From an uncultured beta proteobacterium (lineage in GTDB: Bacteria; Pseudomonadota; Gammaproteobacteria; Burkholderiales; Rhodocyclaceae): a DNA stretch of 19,078 nucleotides. Under the pieces are notes generated by a model that saw only the letters and a program-made list of their open reading frames with translations, was not told the origin of the DNA and did no database searches. The stretch is taken from assembly GCA_903933395.1 (NCBI GenBank), contig CAIZKA010000388.1, forward strand, positions 1 through 19,078. The letters run 5' to 3'. This document shows, piece after piece, positions 8,540 to 16,407 of this stretch. Numbering within the stretch: the first letter of the stretch is position 1; each line of letters opens with the position of its first letter. Made by a program: the position numbers and the translations under genes.

Positions 8540-9257
8540 ACCCGATGACTACAAGCGCGTGCTGGAAACCGCGCTGCTGGTGGCCGCCGAGCCCTTGCCC
8601 CTGTCCGAGCTGAAAAAGCTCTTCGATCAGGAGTTCGACGACGATACCTGGCGTACACTGCTTGATGACCTGCGCCGCGACTGGGCGAACCGGGGCGCGG
8701 AACTGGTGCAACTGGCATCCGGCTGGCGCTTCCAGACCCGCCCGGAGTATCAGTCCTACCTGGACCGGCTCAAGAACGACAAGCCGCCGAAGTATTCGCG
8801 TGCGGTAATGGAAACACTGGCCATCATTGCCTATCGTCAGCCCGTGACGCGTGGCGACATTGAAGACATACGGGGCGTGGCTGTCTCACCGAATATTCTG
8901 AAGACGCTCGAAGGACGTGGCTGGATCGATGCGGTGGGCCATCGCGATGCACCTGGGCGGCCCGCACTGTATGCAACGACGCGACGGTTTCTTGACGACC
9001 TTGGTTTGCGCAGCCTCACCGAGCTGCCGCCGCTGACCGAAATTGAAAGGGTGATGGACCTTGGACAATCCGCAATCCCCGAAGCCCCCCCGGTCCAAAC
9101 GCGGGCCGAAGAACCGGACGCCGGGTACGCCGGATCAGGGCAGCCGTCCGCGCCGCAGCCAGACCACGACGCCGGCGGAACCGTCGCCGACGGGCAACTC
9201 GACCTCGCCCGGCCGCAGCCCGAAGGGTCCCCCGCAGCGCCAGAACCGCAAGGCTAG
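8523..9257 (+). CDS. scpB: Segregation and condensation protein B with an overprinted C-terminal tail
   Basis: ScpB is a double winged-helix dimer that binds ScpA in the Smc condensin complex. The core is clear in residues 1 to about 178, including YSRAVMETLAIIAYRQPVTRGDIEDIRGV and the GRPALYATTRRFLDDLGL segment. After TELPPLTEIERVMDLG the last 65 or so residues are low-complexity Pro/Ala/Glu/Gly/Asp, with no family resemblance. This tail is encoded entirely inside the beginning of rluB in another frame (197-base overlap). By hand count its third-position GC is about 73%, against about 86% for the rluB frame over the same bases. The tail is therefore probably a run-on into rluB after loss of an earlier stop. 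The start overlaps the end of scpA by 17 bases. Confidence 0.92.
   Translation: MLPLYKPDDYKRVLETALLVAAEPLPLSELKKLFDQEFDDDTWRTLLDDLRRDWANRGAELVQLASGWRFQTRPEYQSYLDRLKNDKPPKYSRAVMETLAIIAYRQPVTRGDIEDIRGVAVSPNILKTLEGRGWIDAVGHRDAPGRPALYATTRRFLDDLGLRSLTELPPLTEIERVMDLGQSAIPEAPPVQTRAEEPDAGYAGSGQPSAPQPDHDAGGTVADGQLDLARPQPEGSPAAPEPQG
9048..9054 (+). promoter_or_regulatory. Shine-Dalgarno-like AGGGTGA supporting the TTG start of rluB
   Basis: The bases around AAGGGTGAT resemble the anti-Shine-Dalgarno complement AAGGAGGTGAT with two bases missing. They end six bases before the TTG at 9061. An in-frame stop at 9052-9054 means no earlier rluB start is possible. The site lies inside the scpB coding region. 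Confidence 0.5.
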
Positions 9258-10188
9258 TCCCTTCCGCCCGCCGCAGGGGCCTCCACGGCCACAGGCGGAA
9301 GCTCCGCGCCTGCGCGGCGGCTCCTCGCTGCCGGCCCACGCCAAACGTCGCAACGACCCCGTATTCATCGACCCGCCCAAGCTGCACAAGGCGTTGGCCG
9401 ATGCCGGTTACGGTTCGCGGCGTGAACTCGAAGAATGGATCGCGGCCGGGCGCGTCAGCGTCAATGGTCTGGCGGCGCACGTCGGCCAGCGTGTCGGCCC
9501 GGAAGACAAGATCCGCCTCAACGGCAAACTGGTGCAGCTCAAGTTCCTCCTGCGCCTGCCGCGCGTGCTGGTTTATCACAAGCCCGAGGGCGAGATAGTC
9601 TCGAAGGACGATCCGGAGGGCCGCCCGAGCGCGTTCGCCAGGTTGCCGCGGCTCAAAAGCGGGCGCTGGGTGTCGATCGGCCGGCTCGATTTCAATTCCT
9701 GCGGCCTGCTGCTTTTCACCAATGACGGCGGCCTGGCCAACCGGATGATGCATCCGCGCTATGAAATCGAACGCGAATACGCCGTGCGGGTCCTGGGCGA
9801 GGCGACACCGGAAATGCTGGACCGCCTGCGCAGCGGTGTGCAACTGGAAGACGGCGTGGCCACGTTCAACTTCATCGCCGAAGCCGGCGGCGAGGGTTCC
9901 AACCGCTGGTACCGAGTGGTCCTCACGGAAGGACGCAACCGCGAAGTGCGGCGCATGTTCGAGGCCGTGGGCCTGCTGGTCAGCCGCCTGATGCGCGTGC
10001 GCTACGGGCCGGTGCATCTTTCGCCGCGCCTGAAACGCGGTCAATGCCGTGATCTGGAGCAGGGCGAGGTGCAGGAACTGCTGAAGCTCCTGCCTCCGGA
10101 GCGCAAGACCACGGTGCCTGGCGCAGAGGACCTTTATCCCGATGGCGACGACGGATTCGAAGAGGGGATCGACAGCGACGGCAATTGA
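9061..10188 (+). CDS. rluB: 23S rRNA pseudouridine synthase B (RluB) with long basic N-terminal extension
   Basis: RluB converts U2605 of 23S rRNA (E. coli numbering) to pseudouridine. An S4 RNA-binding domain is seen at about residues 104-150 (KLHKALADAGYGSRRELEEWI, GRVSVNG). The RsuA/RluB-family catalytic motif GRLDFNSCGLLLFTNDG follows, with catalytic Asp210, and then the EGRNREVRRMFEAVGLLVSRL segment. The first 98 or so residues are Pro/Arg/Lys/Ser-rich and presumably disordered; E. coli RluB has its catalytic Asp near residue 110. An acidic C-terminal tail follows residue 355. The TTG at 9061 is the first possible start after the in-frame stop at 9052, and AGGGTGA sits at a suitable distance, but a later start inside the extension is possible. 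It overlaps scpB by 197 bases. Confidence 0.92.
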   Translation: MDNPQSPKPPRSKRGPKNRTPGTPDQGSRPRRSQTTTPAEPSPTGNSTSPGRSPKGPPQRQNRKASPFRPPQGPPRPQAEAPRLRGGSSLPAHAKRRNDPVFIDPPKLHKALADAGYGSRRELEEWIAAGRVSVNGLAAHVGQRVGPEDKIRLNGKLVQLKFLLRLPRVLVYHKPEGEIVSKDDPEGRPSAFARLPRLKSGRWVSIGRLDFNSCGLLLFTNDGGLANRMMHPRYEIEREYAVRVLGEATPEMLDRLRSGVQLEDGVATFNFIAEAGGEGSNRWYRVVLTEGRNREVRRMFEAVGLLVSRLMRVRYGPVHLSPRLKRGQCRDLEQGEVQELLKLLPPERKTTVPGAEDLYPDGDDGFEEGIDSDGN

Positions 10189-10195
10189 ATTGATT

Positions 10196-10224
10196 TTGCA
10201 GAGGAATAAGGCCTCTGCTATAAT
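10196..10224 (+). promoter_or_regulatory. Sigma-70-type promoter of the rimP-nusA-infB operon
   Basis: A -35 element TTGCAG (10196-10201) and a perfect -10 TATAAT (10219-10224) are separated by exactly 17 bases. The predicted transcription start is near 10231, giving an 87-base leader before rimP. Confidence 0.75.
10198..10218. repeat. Perfect 7-bp inverted repeat filling the promoter spacer
   Basis: GCAGAGG (10198-10204) and CCTCTGC (10212-10218) are perfect inverted copies with a 7-base loop. They span from inside the -35 to the base before the -10. No T-run follows, so it is not a standard terminator for rluB. An operator is the likelier reading, though a weak RNA hairpin at the end of the rluB transcript is possible. 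Confidence 0.5.
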
Positions 10225-10264
10225 CGTGCGGCTTTGGTTGGCACCGTGTTCTCGGGAGAGAGAA

Positions 10265-10290
10265 AGAATGGGCTTTTTGGCCCATTTTCT
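10265..10290 (+). terminator. Terminator-like hairpin in the rimP leader (possible attenuator)
   Basis: AATGGGC (10267-10273) pairs with GCCCATT (10280-10286) around a TTTTTG loop. G10266-T10287 and A10265-T10288 can extend the stem to nine pairs. T-rich sequence follows (TTCTATTT, to about 10294). It lies downstream of the predicted transcription start and 28 bases before the rimP ATG, so it would act within the operon's own leader. Premature terminators before rimP have been described in other proteobacteria. Confidence 0.5.
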
Positions 10291-10317
10291 ATTTGTGCGA
10301 TGAGTTTGTGAGTTTGC

Positions 10318-10779
10318 ATGCAACTGGCTGATTTGATTGAGACGACTGTCGTTGGTTTGGGATACGAACTGGTTGAATTCGAGACCAGTCCGCGCGCCCG
10401 GCTGCTGCGCGTCTTTATCGACAGGCCGCAAGGTGCGCAGACGGAAAAGAGCGGCATCAGCGTCGAAGACTGCGCGACGGTGAGCAGCCAGCTCAGCCGC
10501 GTGTTCATGGTCGAGAACGTCGACTATGACCGGCTTGAAGTCTCATCGCCCGGACTCGACCGGCCGCTGGTCAAAGCCGCGGACTACAGGCGCTTTGCCG
10601 GGCAGGACGTGCAGCTGAAACTGCGTGTTCCGCTGGGCAACCAGCGCAACTTCAGCGGCGTGCTGGAGGGCCTGCAGGAAGAAGGCGGTGTTGAAACGGT
10701 ATGCCTGCGAATGAATGAAACACTGCATCAGTTTGCGCTCGAGAATATCGATCGGGCGCGCCTGGTGCCCAAGTTCTGA
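10318..10779 (+). CDS. rimP: Ribosome maturation factor RimP
   Basis: RimP binds free 30S subunits and assists their maturation, upstream of S12 incorporation. The 153-residue product has the family length and landmarks: IETTVVGLGYELVEFE at the N-terminus, LLRVFIDRP, the GISVEDCATVSSQLSRVF segment and VSSPGLDRPLVK. It is the first gene of the rimP-nusA-infB operon, 87 bases after the predicted transcription start. No clear Shine-Dalgarno site precedes the ATG. A three-codon frame (ATG AGT TTG TGA, 10300-10311) ends just before it and might feed ribosomes to it. A Shine-Dalgarno-led nusA gene follows after 19 bases. Confidence 0.95.
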   Translation: MQLADLIETTVVGLGYELVEFETSPRARLLRVFIDRPQGAQTEKSGISVEDCATVSSQLSRVFMVENVDYDRLEVSSPGLDRPLVKAADYRRFAGQDVQLKLRVPLGNQRNFSGVLEGLQEEGGVETVCLRMNETLHQFALENIDRARLVPKF

Positions 10780-10798
10780 TTAATGCTGGAGGACTCAC

Positions 10799-12280
10799 AT
10801 GAGCCGTGATTTGCTGCTGTTGGTCGATGCCCTGGCCCGCGAGAAGAATGTACCGCGGGACATCGTCTTTGGCGCCCTGGAAATGGCGTTGGCGTCGGCG
10901 ACAAAGAAGCGCACCAACGACGAAGCCGACGTGCGCGTCGATATTGACCGCGAAACCGGCGAATACGAGTCCTTCCGCCGCTGGCTGGTGGTGCCCGACG
11001 GCACGATCGAAAACCCCGAACAGCAGATCGGTCTGACCGCTGCGCAACTGCAGCTTCCCGACATTGCGCTCGAGGAATTCGTCGAGGAAGAGCTGGAGCC
11101 CATCGATTTCGGCCGCATCGGTGCCCAGGCGGCGAAGCAGGTCATCCTGCAAAAGATTCGCGATGCCGAGCGCGAGCAGTTGCTCAACGACTTTCTTGAC
11201 CGCAAGGAATTCCTCGTCAGCGGCACCGTCAAGCGCATGGAGCGCGGCAGCGCCATCATAGAAGCCGGGCGCATCGAAGCCCTGTTGCCGCGCGACCAGA
11301 TGATCCCCAAGGAAAATCTGCGTCCCGGCGACCGCGTGCGTGCCTGGCTGATGAAAATCGATCGCCAGGCCAGGGGTCCGCAACTGATCCTGTCGCGCAC
11401 GGCCCCCGAATTCATCATGAAGCTGTTCGAGCTCGAAGTGCCGGAGATCGAAGACGGTCTGCTCGAAATCAAGGCCGCCGCCCGCGATGCCGGCATGCGC
11501 GCCAAGATTGCCGTCAAGTCGAATGATCCCCGCGTCGATCCGATCGGCACCTGCGTCGGCATGCGCGGATCGCGCGTAACGGCGGTGACCAATGAACTGT
11601 CGGGCGAGCGCGTAGACATCATCCTCTGGTCGGCCGATCCGGCCCAGTTCGTCATCGGCGCGCTGGCGCCGGCCGAGGTGCAGAGCATCGTGGTCGACGA
11701 AGAAAAGCATGCGATGGATGTCGTGGTCGACGAGGACAACCTGGCGATCGCCATCGGCCGCGGCGGGCAGAACGTGCGCCTGGCCTCCGAACTGACCGGC
11801 TGGACCATCAATCTGATGACGATTGAAGAGTCGCAGAAGCGGTCGGAAACCGAGCACAGCTCGATCCGCGGTCTGTTCATCGAGAGGCTCGACGTCGACG
11901 AGGAAGTTGCCAACATCCTGATCGAGGAAGGCTTTTCCACGCTGGAAGAGATCGCTTACGTGCCGCTGGCGGAAATGCTCGAAATCGAAGCGTTCGACGA
12001 AGCCACGGTGACCGAGCTTCGTGAGCGCGCGCGCAACGTGCTGCTGACCGAGGCCATCGTCGACGAAGAGCAACTCGAGAAGGTGGCGGATGACCTGCTG
12101 TCGCTCGAAGGCATGGACAAGCCGCTGGCGGCGAAGCTGGCCAAGAACGGCGTTACCGATCGCGAGTCGCTGGCCGACCTGGCCACGGACGAATTGATTG
12201 AAATGACCGGCATCGATACGGCGCGGGCGACCGCGCTGATTACGGTTGCGCGTGCCCATTGGTTCGCCGAAGAAGAATGA
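10799..12280 (+). CDS. nusA: Transcription termination/antitermination protein NusA
   Basis: NusA binds RNA polymerase and nascent RNA, modulating pausing, intrinsic termination and rRNA antitermination. At 493 residues it is close to the E. coli length (495) and has the full proteobacterial plan. An N-terminal polymerase-binding domain runs to about 130, an S1 domain covers about 134-200 (FLVSGTVKRMERGSAIIEAGRIEALLP), and two KH domains cover about 200-345 (GMRGSRVTAV and IGRGGQNVRLASELTGW). Two acidic repeats follow to the C-terminus (about 360-490), the region that contacts the alpha-subunit C-terminal domain in E. coli. GGAGGA at 10788-10793 sits five bases before the ATG. Because NusA acts on termination, the hairpin in the operon leader is a plausible autoregulatory target. 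Confidence 0.97.
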   Translation: MSRDLLLLVDALAREKNVPRDIVFGALEMALASATKKRTNDEADVRVDIDRETGEYESFRRWLVVPDGTIENPEQQIGLTAAQLQLPDIALEEFVEEELEPIDFGRIGAQAAKQVILQKIRDAEREQLLNDFLDRKEFLVSGTVKRMERGSAIIEAGRIEALLPRDQMIPKENLRPGDRVRAWLMKIDRQARGPQLILSRTAPEFIMKLFELEVPEIEDGLLEIKAAARDAGMRAKIAVKSNDPRVDPIGTCVGMRGSRVTAVTNELSGERVDIILWSADPAQFVIGALAPAEVQSIVVDEEKHAMDVVVDEDNLAIAIGRGGQNVRLASELTGWTINLMTIEESQKRSETEHSSIRGLFIERLDVDEEVANILIEEGFSTLEEIAYVPLAEMLEIEAFDEATVTELRERARNVLLTEAIVDEEQLEKVADDLLSLEGMDKPLAAKLAKNGVTDRESLADLATDELIEMTGIDTARATALITVARAHWFAEEE

Positions 12281-12290
12281 GAGGTAGGGC

Positions 12291-14984
12291 ATGGCTTCGA
12301 TGACAGTTTCCCAATTCGCGACCGAGCTGAAAATGCCGGCGCCGGCCCTGCTCGAGCAGTTGGCCAAGGCCGGCGTCAGCAAGCAGGAGTCCGATGACAC
12401 CTTGTCCGAACAGGACAAGACACGGCTGCTTGACTATCTGCGCAAGTCGCACGGCGACACCGTGCCCAAGGCCAAGATCACCCTGACCCGCAAACAGACC
12501 AGCGAGATCAGGGCATCAGACTCCACAGGCAAGGCGCGCACGATTCAGGTTGAAGTTCGCAAGAAGCGTGTGTTCGTCAAGCGCGACCCCAGCGATTTGG
12601 CCGCGGAAGCTGCTTCTGAAGGTTCGGCTGAAACTGCTGTTGTCGAGCCGGCCGTTGCCTTGGCGCCGGAAGTCGCTGCCGCCGTTGAAGCAAGTCCTGC
12701 AGTCGTAGTTCAGGCTCCGGCTGCGGTAGAGACTGCAGCGGCCGAAGCTCCGGCTGTCGAGGCTCTCGCCACCATGCCGGCGCCGGCGTCGAAGTCGGTC
12801 ATCGATCCTGCGCAGCGCGCATTGCGTGAAGCTGAAGTGCAGCGTCAGGGCAAACTGTCCGCGCTTCAGGCTGCCGAATTCAAGGAGAAGCACGACCGCG
12901 AGGCCCGTGCCCGTGCCGAAGCCGAAGCACGTCTTGCCGAACAGCAGGCGGCATTGGCCGCCGCAGAAGCCAAGAAGGCCAAGGAAGCGGCTGCGGCCGC
13001 CGGCGTGTCCGGCACCATACACAAGCCGGCCGCGAAGCCGGATGACGGCAAAGCCAAGCCGGCCAAGAAGGACGCGTGGAAGGATGATGCCGCCAAGCGT
13101 CGCGCGATCAAGACGCGCGGCGATGCCGGTACCTCCGGCTGGCGCGGTTCCAAGGGCGGCGGGCGCCATGGCGGCCGTCACGGTCATGCCGAGGAAGCGA
13201 CGCCGCAGCAGCCGGTCGAAGCCATCGTGCGCGAAGTGCACGTGCCTGAAACCATCTCGGTTGCCGATCTGGCGCACAAGATGACCGTCAAGGCCACCGA
13301 AGTCATCAAGACGCTCATGAAAATGGGCTCGATGGTCACCATCAATCAGGTGCTCGACCAGGAAACGGCAATGATCGTGGTCGAGGAAATGGGCCATCTG
13401 GCGTTCGCCGCAAAGCTCGACGATCCGGATGCCTACCTTGTTGACGAAGGCGAGCACAAGGATGTGGCGCAACTGCCGCGGGCCCCGGTGGTCACCGTAA
13501 TGGGTCACGTCGACCACGGCAAGACGTCGCTCCTCGACTACATCCGCAAGAGTCGCGTCGCCCATGGCGAGGCGGGCGGCATCACGCAGCATATCGGCGC
13601 CTATCATGTCGAAACGCCGCGCGGCATGATCACCTTCCTCGATACGCCGGGCCACGAAGCCTTTACGGCGATGCGCGCGCGCGGCGCCAAGGCGACCGAC
13701 CTGGTGATTCTTGTCGTCGCCGCCGACGACGGCGTCATGCCGCAGACCAAGGAAGCCATCGCTCATGCGAAGGCCGCGAATGTGCCCCTGATCGTGGCCG
13801 TGACCAAGATCGACAAGCCCGATGCGAATCTGGAACGGGTGAAACAGGAACTGGTCGCCGAAGGCGTGGTGCCGGAAGAATACGGTGGCGATGCCCCCTT
13901 TGTCGGTGTCTCGGCGAAGACCGGTGAGGGCATCGACGCCTTGCTGGAGCAGGTGCTGTTGCAGGCCGAGGTGCTGGAACTGGTGGCGCCGGTGGAAGCC
14001 CCGGCAAAGGGACTGGTGATCGAAGCGCGCCTCGACAAGGGCAAGGGCCCGGTGGCGACCATTCTTGTGCTGTCGGGAACCCTGCGCCGCGGCGATGTGC
14101 TGCTGGCCGGCGCCGTGTTCGGCCGCGTTCGCGCCATGCTCGACGAGAACGGCAAGGCCGTCGATTCGGCAGGCCCCTCGATTCCGGTCGAGATCCAGGG
14201 CCTCACCGACGTGCCGGCAGCCGGCGACGAAGGCATGGTCCTCATCGACGAGCGCAAGGCGCGGGAAATTGCACTGTTCCGCCAGGGCAAGTTCCGTGAC
14301 GTCAAGTTGGCCAAACAGCAGGCGGCAAAGCTGGAGAACATGTTCGAACAACTGGCCGAAGGCGAGATCAGGGCTCTGCCGCTGATCATCAAGGCCGACG
14401 TGCAAGGCTCGCTGGAAGCCTTGACGCAGTCGCTGAACAAGCTGTCGACCGGCGAAGTCAAGGTCACGGTGGTTCACGCCGGCGTGGGCGGCATCAGCGA
14501 ATCCGACATCAATCTGGCGGCCGCCTCGAAGGCCGTGGTGATCGGCTTCAACACCCGCGCCGACGTCGGTGCGCGCAAGGCCGCCGAAAGTCTTGGCGTC
14601 GATATCCGTTACTACAACATCATCTATGCCGTCGTGGATGAAGTGAAGGCGGCCCTGTCCGGCATGCTGGCGCCGGAGAAGAGGGAAGTCATCCTCGGCC
14701 TCGTCGAGATCCGTCAGGTGTTCCGCATCTCGCGGATCGGCGCCGTTGCCGGTTGCATGGTTCTCTCCGGCCTCGTCAAACGCAATGCCTCGGTGCGGGT
14801 CCTGCGCAGCAACTCCGTGATACACACGGGCGAACTGGATTCGCTCAAGCGTTTCAAGGATGACGTGCGCGAAGTCAAGGAAGGTTTCGAGTGCGGTTTG
14901 AGCCTGAAGAACTTCAACGACATCAACGAAGGCGATCAACTCGAAGTGTTCGAGGTCCAGGAAATCGCCCGGGCGCTGCTCTGA
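12291..14984 (+). CDS. infB: Translation initiation factor IF-2
   Basis: IF-2 is the GTPase that delivers initiator fMet-tRNA to the 30S subunit and promotes subunit joining. The 897-residue protein has an N-terminal IF2N helical domain (MTVSQFATELKMPAPALLEQL), then a long Ala/Glu/Lys-rich linker with a coiled-coil-like segment at about 175-235, and a Gly/His/Arg-rich patch near 280-300. A second IF2N domain follows, then the G domain: G1 GHVDHGKT (405-412), G3 DTPGHE (451-456), G4 TKID (505-508) and G5 SAKTGEG. Domains II-IV complete it. G4 has Thr where NKID is usual. ATG 12291 follows an AGAGG/AGGTAGGG purine stretch; ATG 12300 is the only close alternative. It is 10 bases after nusA. Confidence 0.97.
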   Translation: MASMTVSQFATELKMPAPALLEQLAKAGVSKQESDDTLSEQDKTRLLDYLRKSHGDTVPKAKITLTRKQTSEIRASDSTGKARTIQVEVRKKRVFVKRDPSDLAAEAASEGSAETAVVEPAVALAPEVAAAVEASPAVVVQAPAAVETAAAEAPAVEALATMPAPASKSVIDPAQRALREAEVQRQGKLSALQAAEFKEKHDREARARAEAEARLAEQQAALAAAEAKKAKEAAAAAGVSGTIHKPAAKPDDGKAKPAKKDAWKDDAAKRRAIKTRGDAGTSGWRGSKGGGRHGGRHGHAEEATPQQPVEAIVREVHVPETISVADLAHKMTVKATEVIKTLMKMGSMVTINQVLDQETAMIVVEEMGHLAFAAKLDDPDAYLVDEGEHKDVAQLPRAPVVTVMGHVDHGKTSLLDYIRKSRVAHGEAGGITQHIGAYHVETPRGMITFLDTPGHEAFTAMRARGAKATDLVILVVAADDGVMPQTKEAIAHAKAANVPLIVAVTKIDKPDANLERVKQELVAEGVVPEEYGGDAPFVGVSAKTGEGIDALLEQVLLQAEVLELVAPVEAPAKGLVIEARLDKGKGPVATILVLSGTLRRGDVLLAGAVFGRVRAMLDENGKAVDSAGPSIPVEIQGLTDVPAAGDEGMVLIDERKAREIALFRQGKFRDVKLAKQQAAKLENMFEQLAEGEIRALPLIIKADVQGSLEALTQSLNKLSTGEVKVTVVHAGVGGISESDINLAAASKAVVIGFNTRADVGARKAAESLGVDIRYYNIIYAVVDEVKAALSGMLAPEKREVILGLVEIRQVFRISRIGAVAGCMVLSGLVKRNASVRVLRSNSVIHTGELDSLKRFKDDVREVKEGFECGLSLKNFNDINEGDQLEVFEVQEIARALL

Positions 14985-14990
14985 CCCTCA

Positions 14991-15392
14991 ATGGCTACGA
15001 AGCGCGGCTCAGGCCATGGCTATGCCCGCTCTGACCGCGTTTCGGAGCAGATCCGCCGCGAACTGGCGGATCTGCTCCGGTTCCATCTCAAGGACTTGCG
15101 CATCGCGCCCAAGCTGACGCTGGTTACGCTCACCGCAGTCGAAGTTACGGCTGACTATGCCCACGCCAAGGTGTTCTATACCTCACTGGCGGATCCGGAA
15201 GCCAACGAAATGATCGATCAGGGGCTCAAGCATTCGGCCAGCTTCCTGCGCCGCGAACTGGGCCGCCGGATTCGCATCCATCATATTCCCGAACTGCATT
15301 TTGTCTTTGACCCCTCCGTCCAGGAAGGCGCCCGGCTCTCCAGGCTGATCGATGAGGCGGTCGAATCGGACAAGAAACTGCACGAGGAGTGA
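14991..15392 (+). CDS. rbfA: 30S ribosome-binding factor A
   Basis: RbfA is a KH-fold cold-shock maturation factor that binds immature 30S subunits near helix 1 of 16S rRNA. The 133-residue product has the family length and landmarks: RVSEQIRRELADLLRF, KDLRIAPKLTLVTLTAVEVTADYAHAKVFYT, and the C-terminal RRIRIHHIPELHFVFDPSVQEGARLSRLID. The start lies six bases after infB and has no good Shine-Dalgarno site, so translation is probably coupled. Its stop overlaps the GTG start of truB by four bases. Confidence 0.96.
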   Translation: MATKRGSGHGYARSDRVSEQIRRELADLLRFHLKDLRIAPKLTLVTLTAVEVTADYAHAKVFYTSLADPEANEMIDQGLKHSASFLRRELGRRIRIHHIPELHFVFDPSVQEGARLSRLIDEAVESDKKLHEE

Positions 15393-16306
15393 ACGCGCCG
15401 CGAAGACCCGCGCGTCGCCGGCTTGACGGCGTGCTGCTGCTGGACAAGCCGCTCGGGTTGTCTTCCAATCACGCCCTGCAGGCCGCCCGCCGCCTCTACA
15501 ACGCCGAGAAGGCCGGCCACACCGGCACGCTCGACCCCCTGGCGACCGGTCTGCTGCCCCTGTGTTTCGGCGAGGCAACCAAGTTTTCGGGAGAGTTGCT
15601 CAACGCCGACAAGCGCTATGTGGCCACGGTGCAGCTCGGTGTCACCACCGATACGGCGGATGCCGAGGGCAGGGTACTGCAGCGCCGCCCGGTTGAAACT
15701 GACCGGCCGGCGGTAGAGGTGGCGCTGGCAGCCTTCGTCGGCGATATCGAGCAGATGCCACCGATGTATTCAGCGCTGAAGCGCGACGGCAAGCCGCTCT
15801 ACGAGTACGCCCGGGCGGGCATCGAAGTAGAGCGGGCAGCGCGCCGGGTCAGCATCTACGAGTTGTGCCTGCTCGACGCGGGCGAGTTGAGCGGCGAAGG
15901 GCGCTTCGTGTTCGAAGTTCGCTGCAGCAAGGGCACCTATGTGCGCACCTTGGCCGCCGACATCGGCGAGAGGCTGGGCTGCGGTGCGCATCTGGCCGGC
16001 CTGCGCCGCACCGGCATCGGAACCCTGGATGTGGTCGCAGCGCATTTCCTCGCCGACCTCGAAGCCCTGACGGACGATGCCCGCGATGCCTTGCTGCTGC
16101 CGCCGGACGGCCTCCTGGCCGGGTTGGCCGAAGTCCGGCTGGATGCTGCCGATGCCGCCCGGCTGCGGCATGGTCAGGCCGTCCGCTGGTCTGCCGAGGA
16201 AGGAAGCCGGCTGCGCGTTTATGACCCGGAGCAGCGGTTCATCGGCGTTTGCCGGCAGGCCGCCGACGGCTGGTTGCAAGCCCAGCGGCTGGTCGCCGGC
16301 GCCTGA
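15389..16306 (+). CDS. truB: tRNA pseudouridine-55 synthase TruB
   Basis: TruB makes pseudouridine 55 in the T-loop of tRNAs and also acts as a tRNA chaperone. The 305-residue protein has the TruB opening block GVLLLDKPLGLSSNHALQ and the catalytic motif GHTGTLDPLATGLLP with Asp49. The thumb/RNA-binding segments AEKAGHTG and YSALKRDGKPLYEYARAGIEVE and the CSKGTYVRTLAADIGERLG motif are intact, followed by a C-terminal PUA-like domain from about residue 240. The start is the GTG of the GTGA overlap with rbfA. It is the last gene before the separate rpsO promoter, with no terminator seen between truB and rpsO, so readthrough into rpsO is likely. Confidence 0.95.
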   Translation: MNAPRRPARRRLDGVLLLDKPLGLSSNHALQAARRLYNAEKAGHTGTLDPLATGLLPLCFGEATKFSGELLNADKRYVATVQLGVTTDTADAEGRVLQRRPVETDRPAVEVALAAFVGDIEQMPPMYSALKRDGKPLYEYARAGIEVERAARRVSIYELCLLDAGELSGEGRFVFEVRCSKGTYVRTLAADIGERLGCGAHLAGLRRTGIGTLDVVAAHFLADLEALTDDARDALLLPPDGLLAGLAEVRLDAADAARLRHGQAVRWSAEEGSRLRVYDPEQRFIGVCRQAADGWLQAQRLVAGA

Positions 16307-16328
16307 GCGACGAATTCGTTCTTAATGC

Positions 16329-16358
16329 TTGATTAGATTCGTTTCAACCCGCTATAAT
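16329..16358 (+). promoter_or_regulatory. Sigma-70-type promoter of rpsO
   Basis: A -35 element TTGATT (16329-16334) and a perfect -10 TATAAT (16353-16358) are separated by 18 bases. The predicted start is near 16365, giving a leader of about 43 bases. A small imperfect hairpin (GG-TT-CTC, 16363-16369, with GAGCC, 16373-16377) overlaps the start region. Confidence 0.75.
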
Positions 16359-16407
16359 CCACGGTTCTCCAAGAGCCCAACATCACAGGATCAGCAAGGA
16401 AAATACA

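Noticed and set aside
10198..10218. Intrinsic terminator for rluB
   Set aside because: The stem is perfect but is followed by TATAATCG, not a T-run, and it coincides with the -35/-10 spacer.
12516..14939. An 807-codon open frame on the minus strand opposite infB, and similar long minus-strand frames opposite nusA (10652-12418) and pnp (16616-18022)
   Set aside because: These are antisense to intact, highly conserved genes and have no recognisable domains. Long antisense open frames are expected from codon bias in GC-rich DNA.
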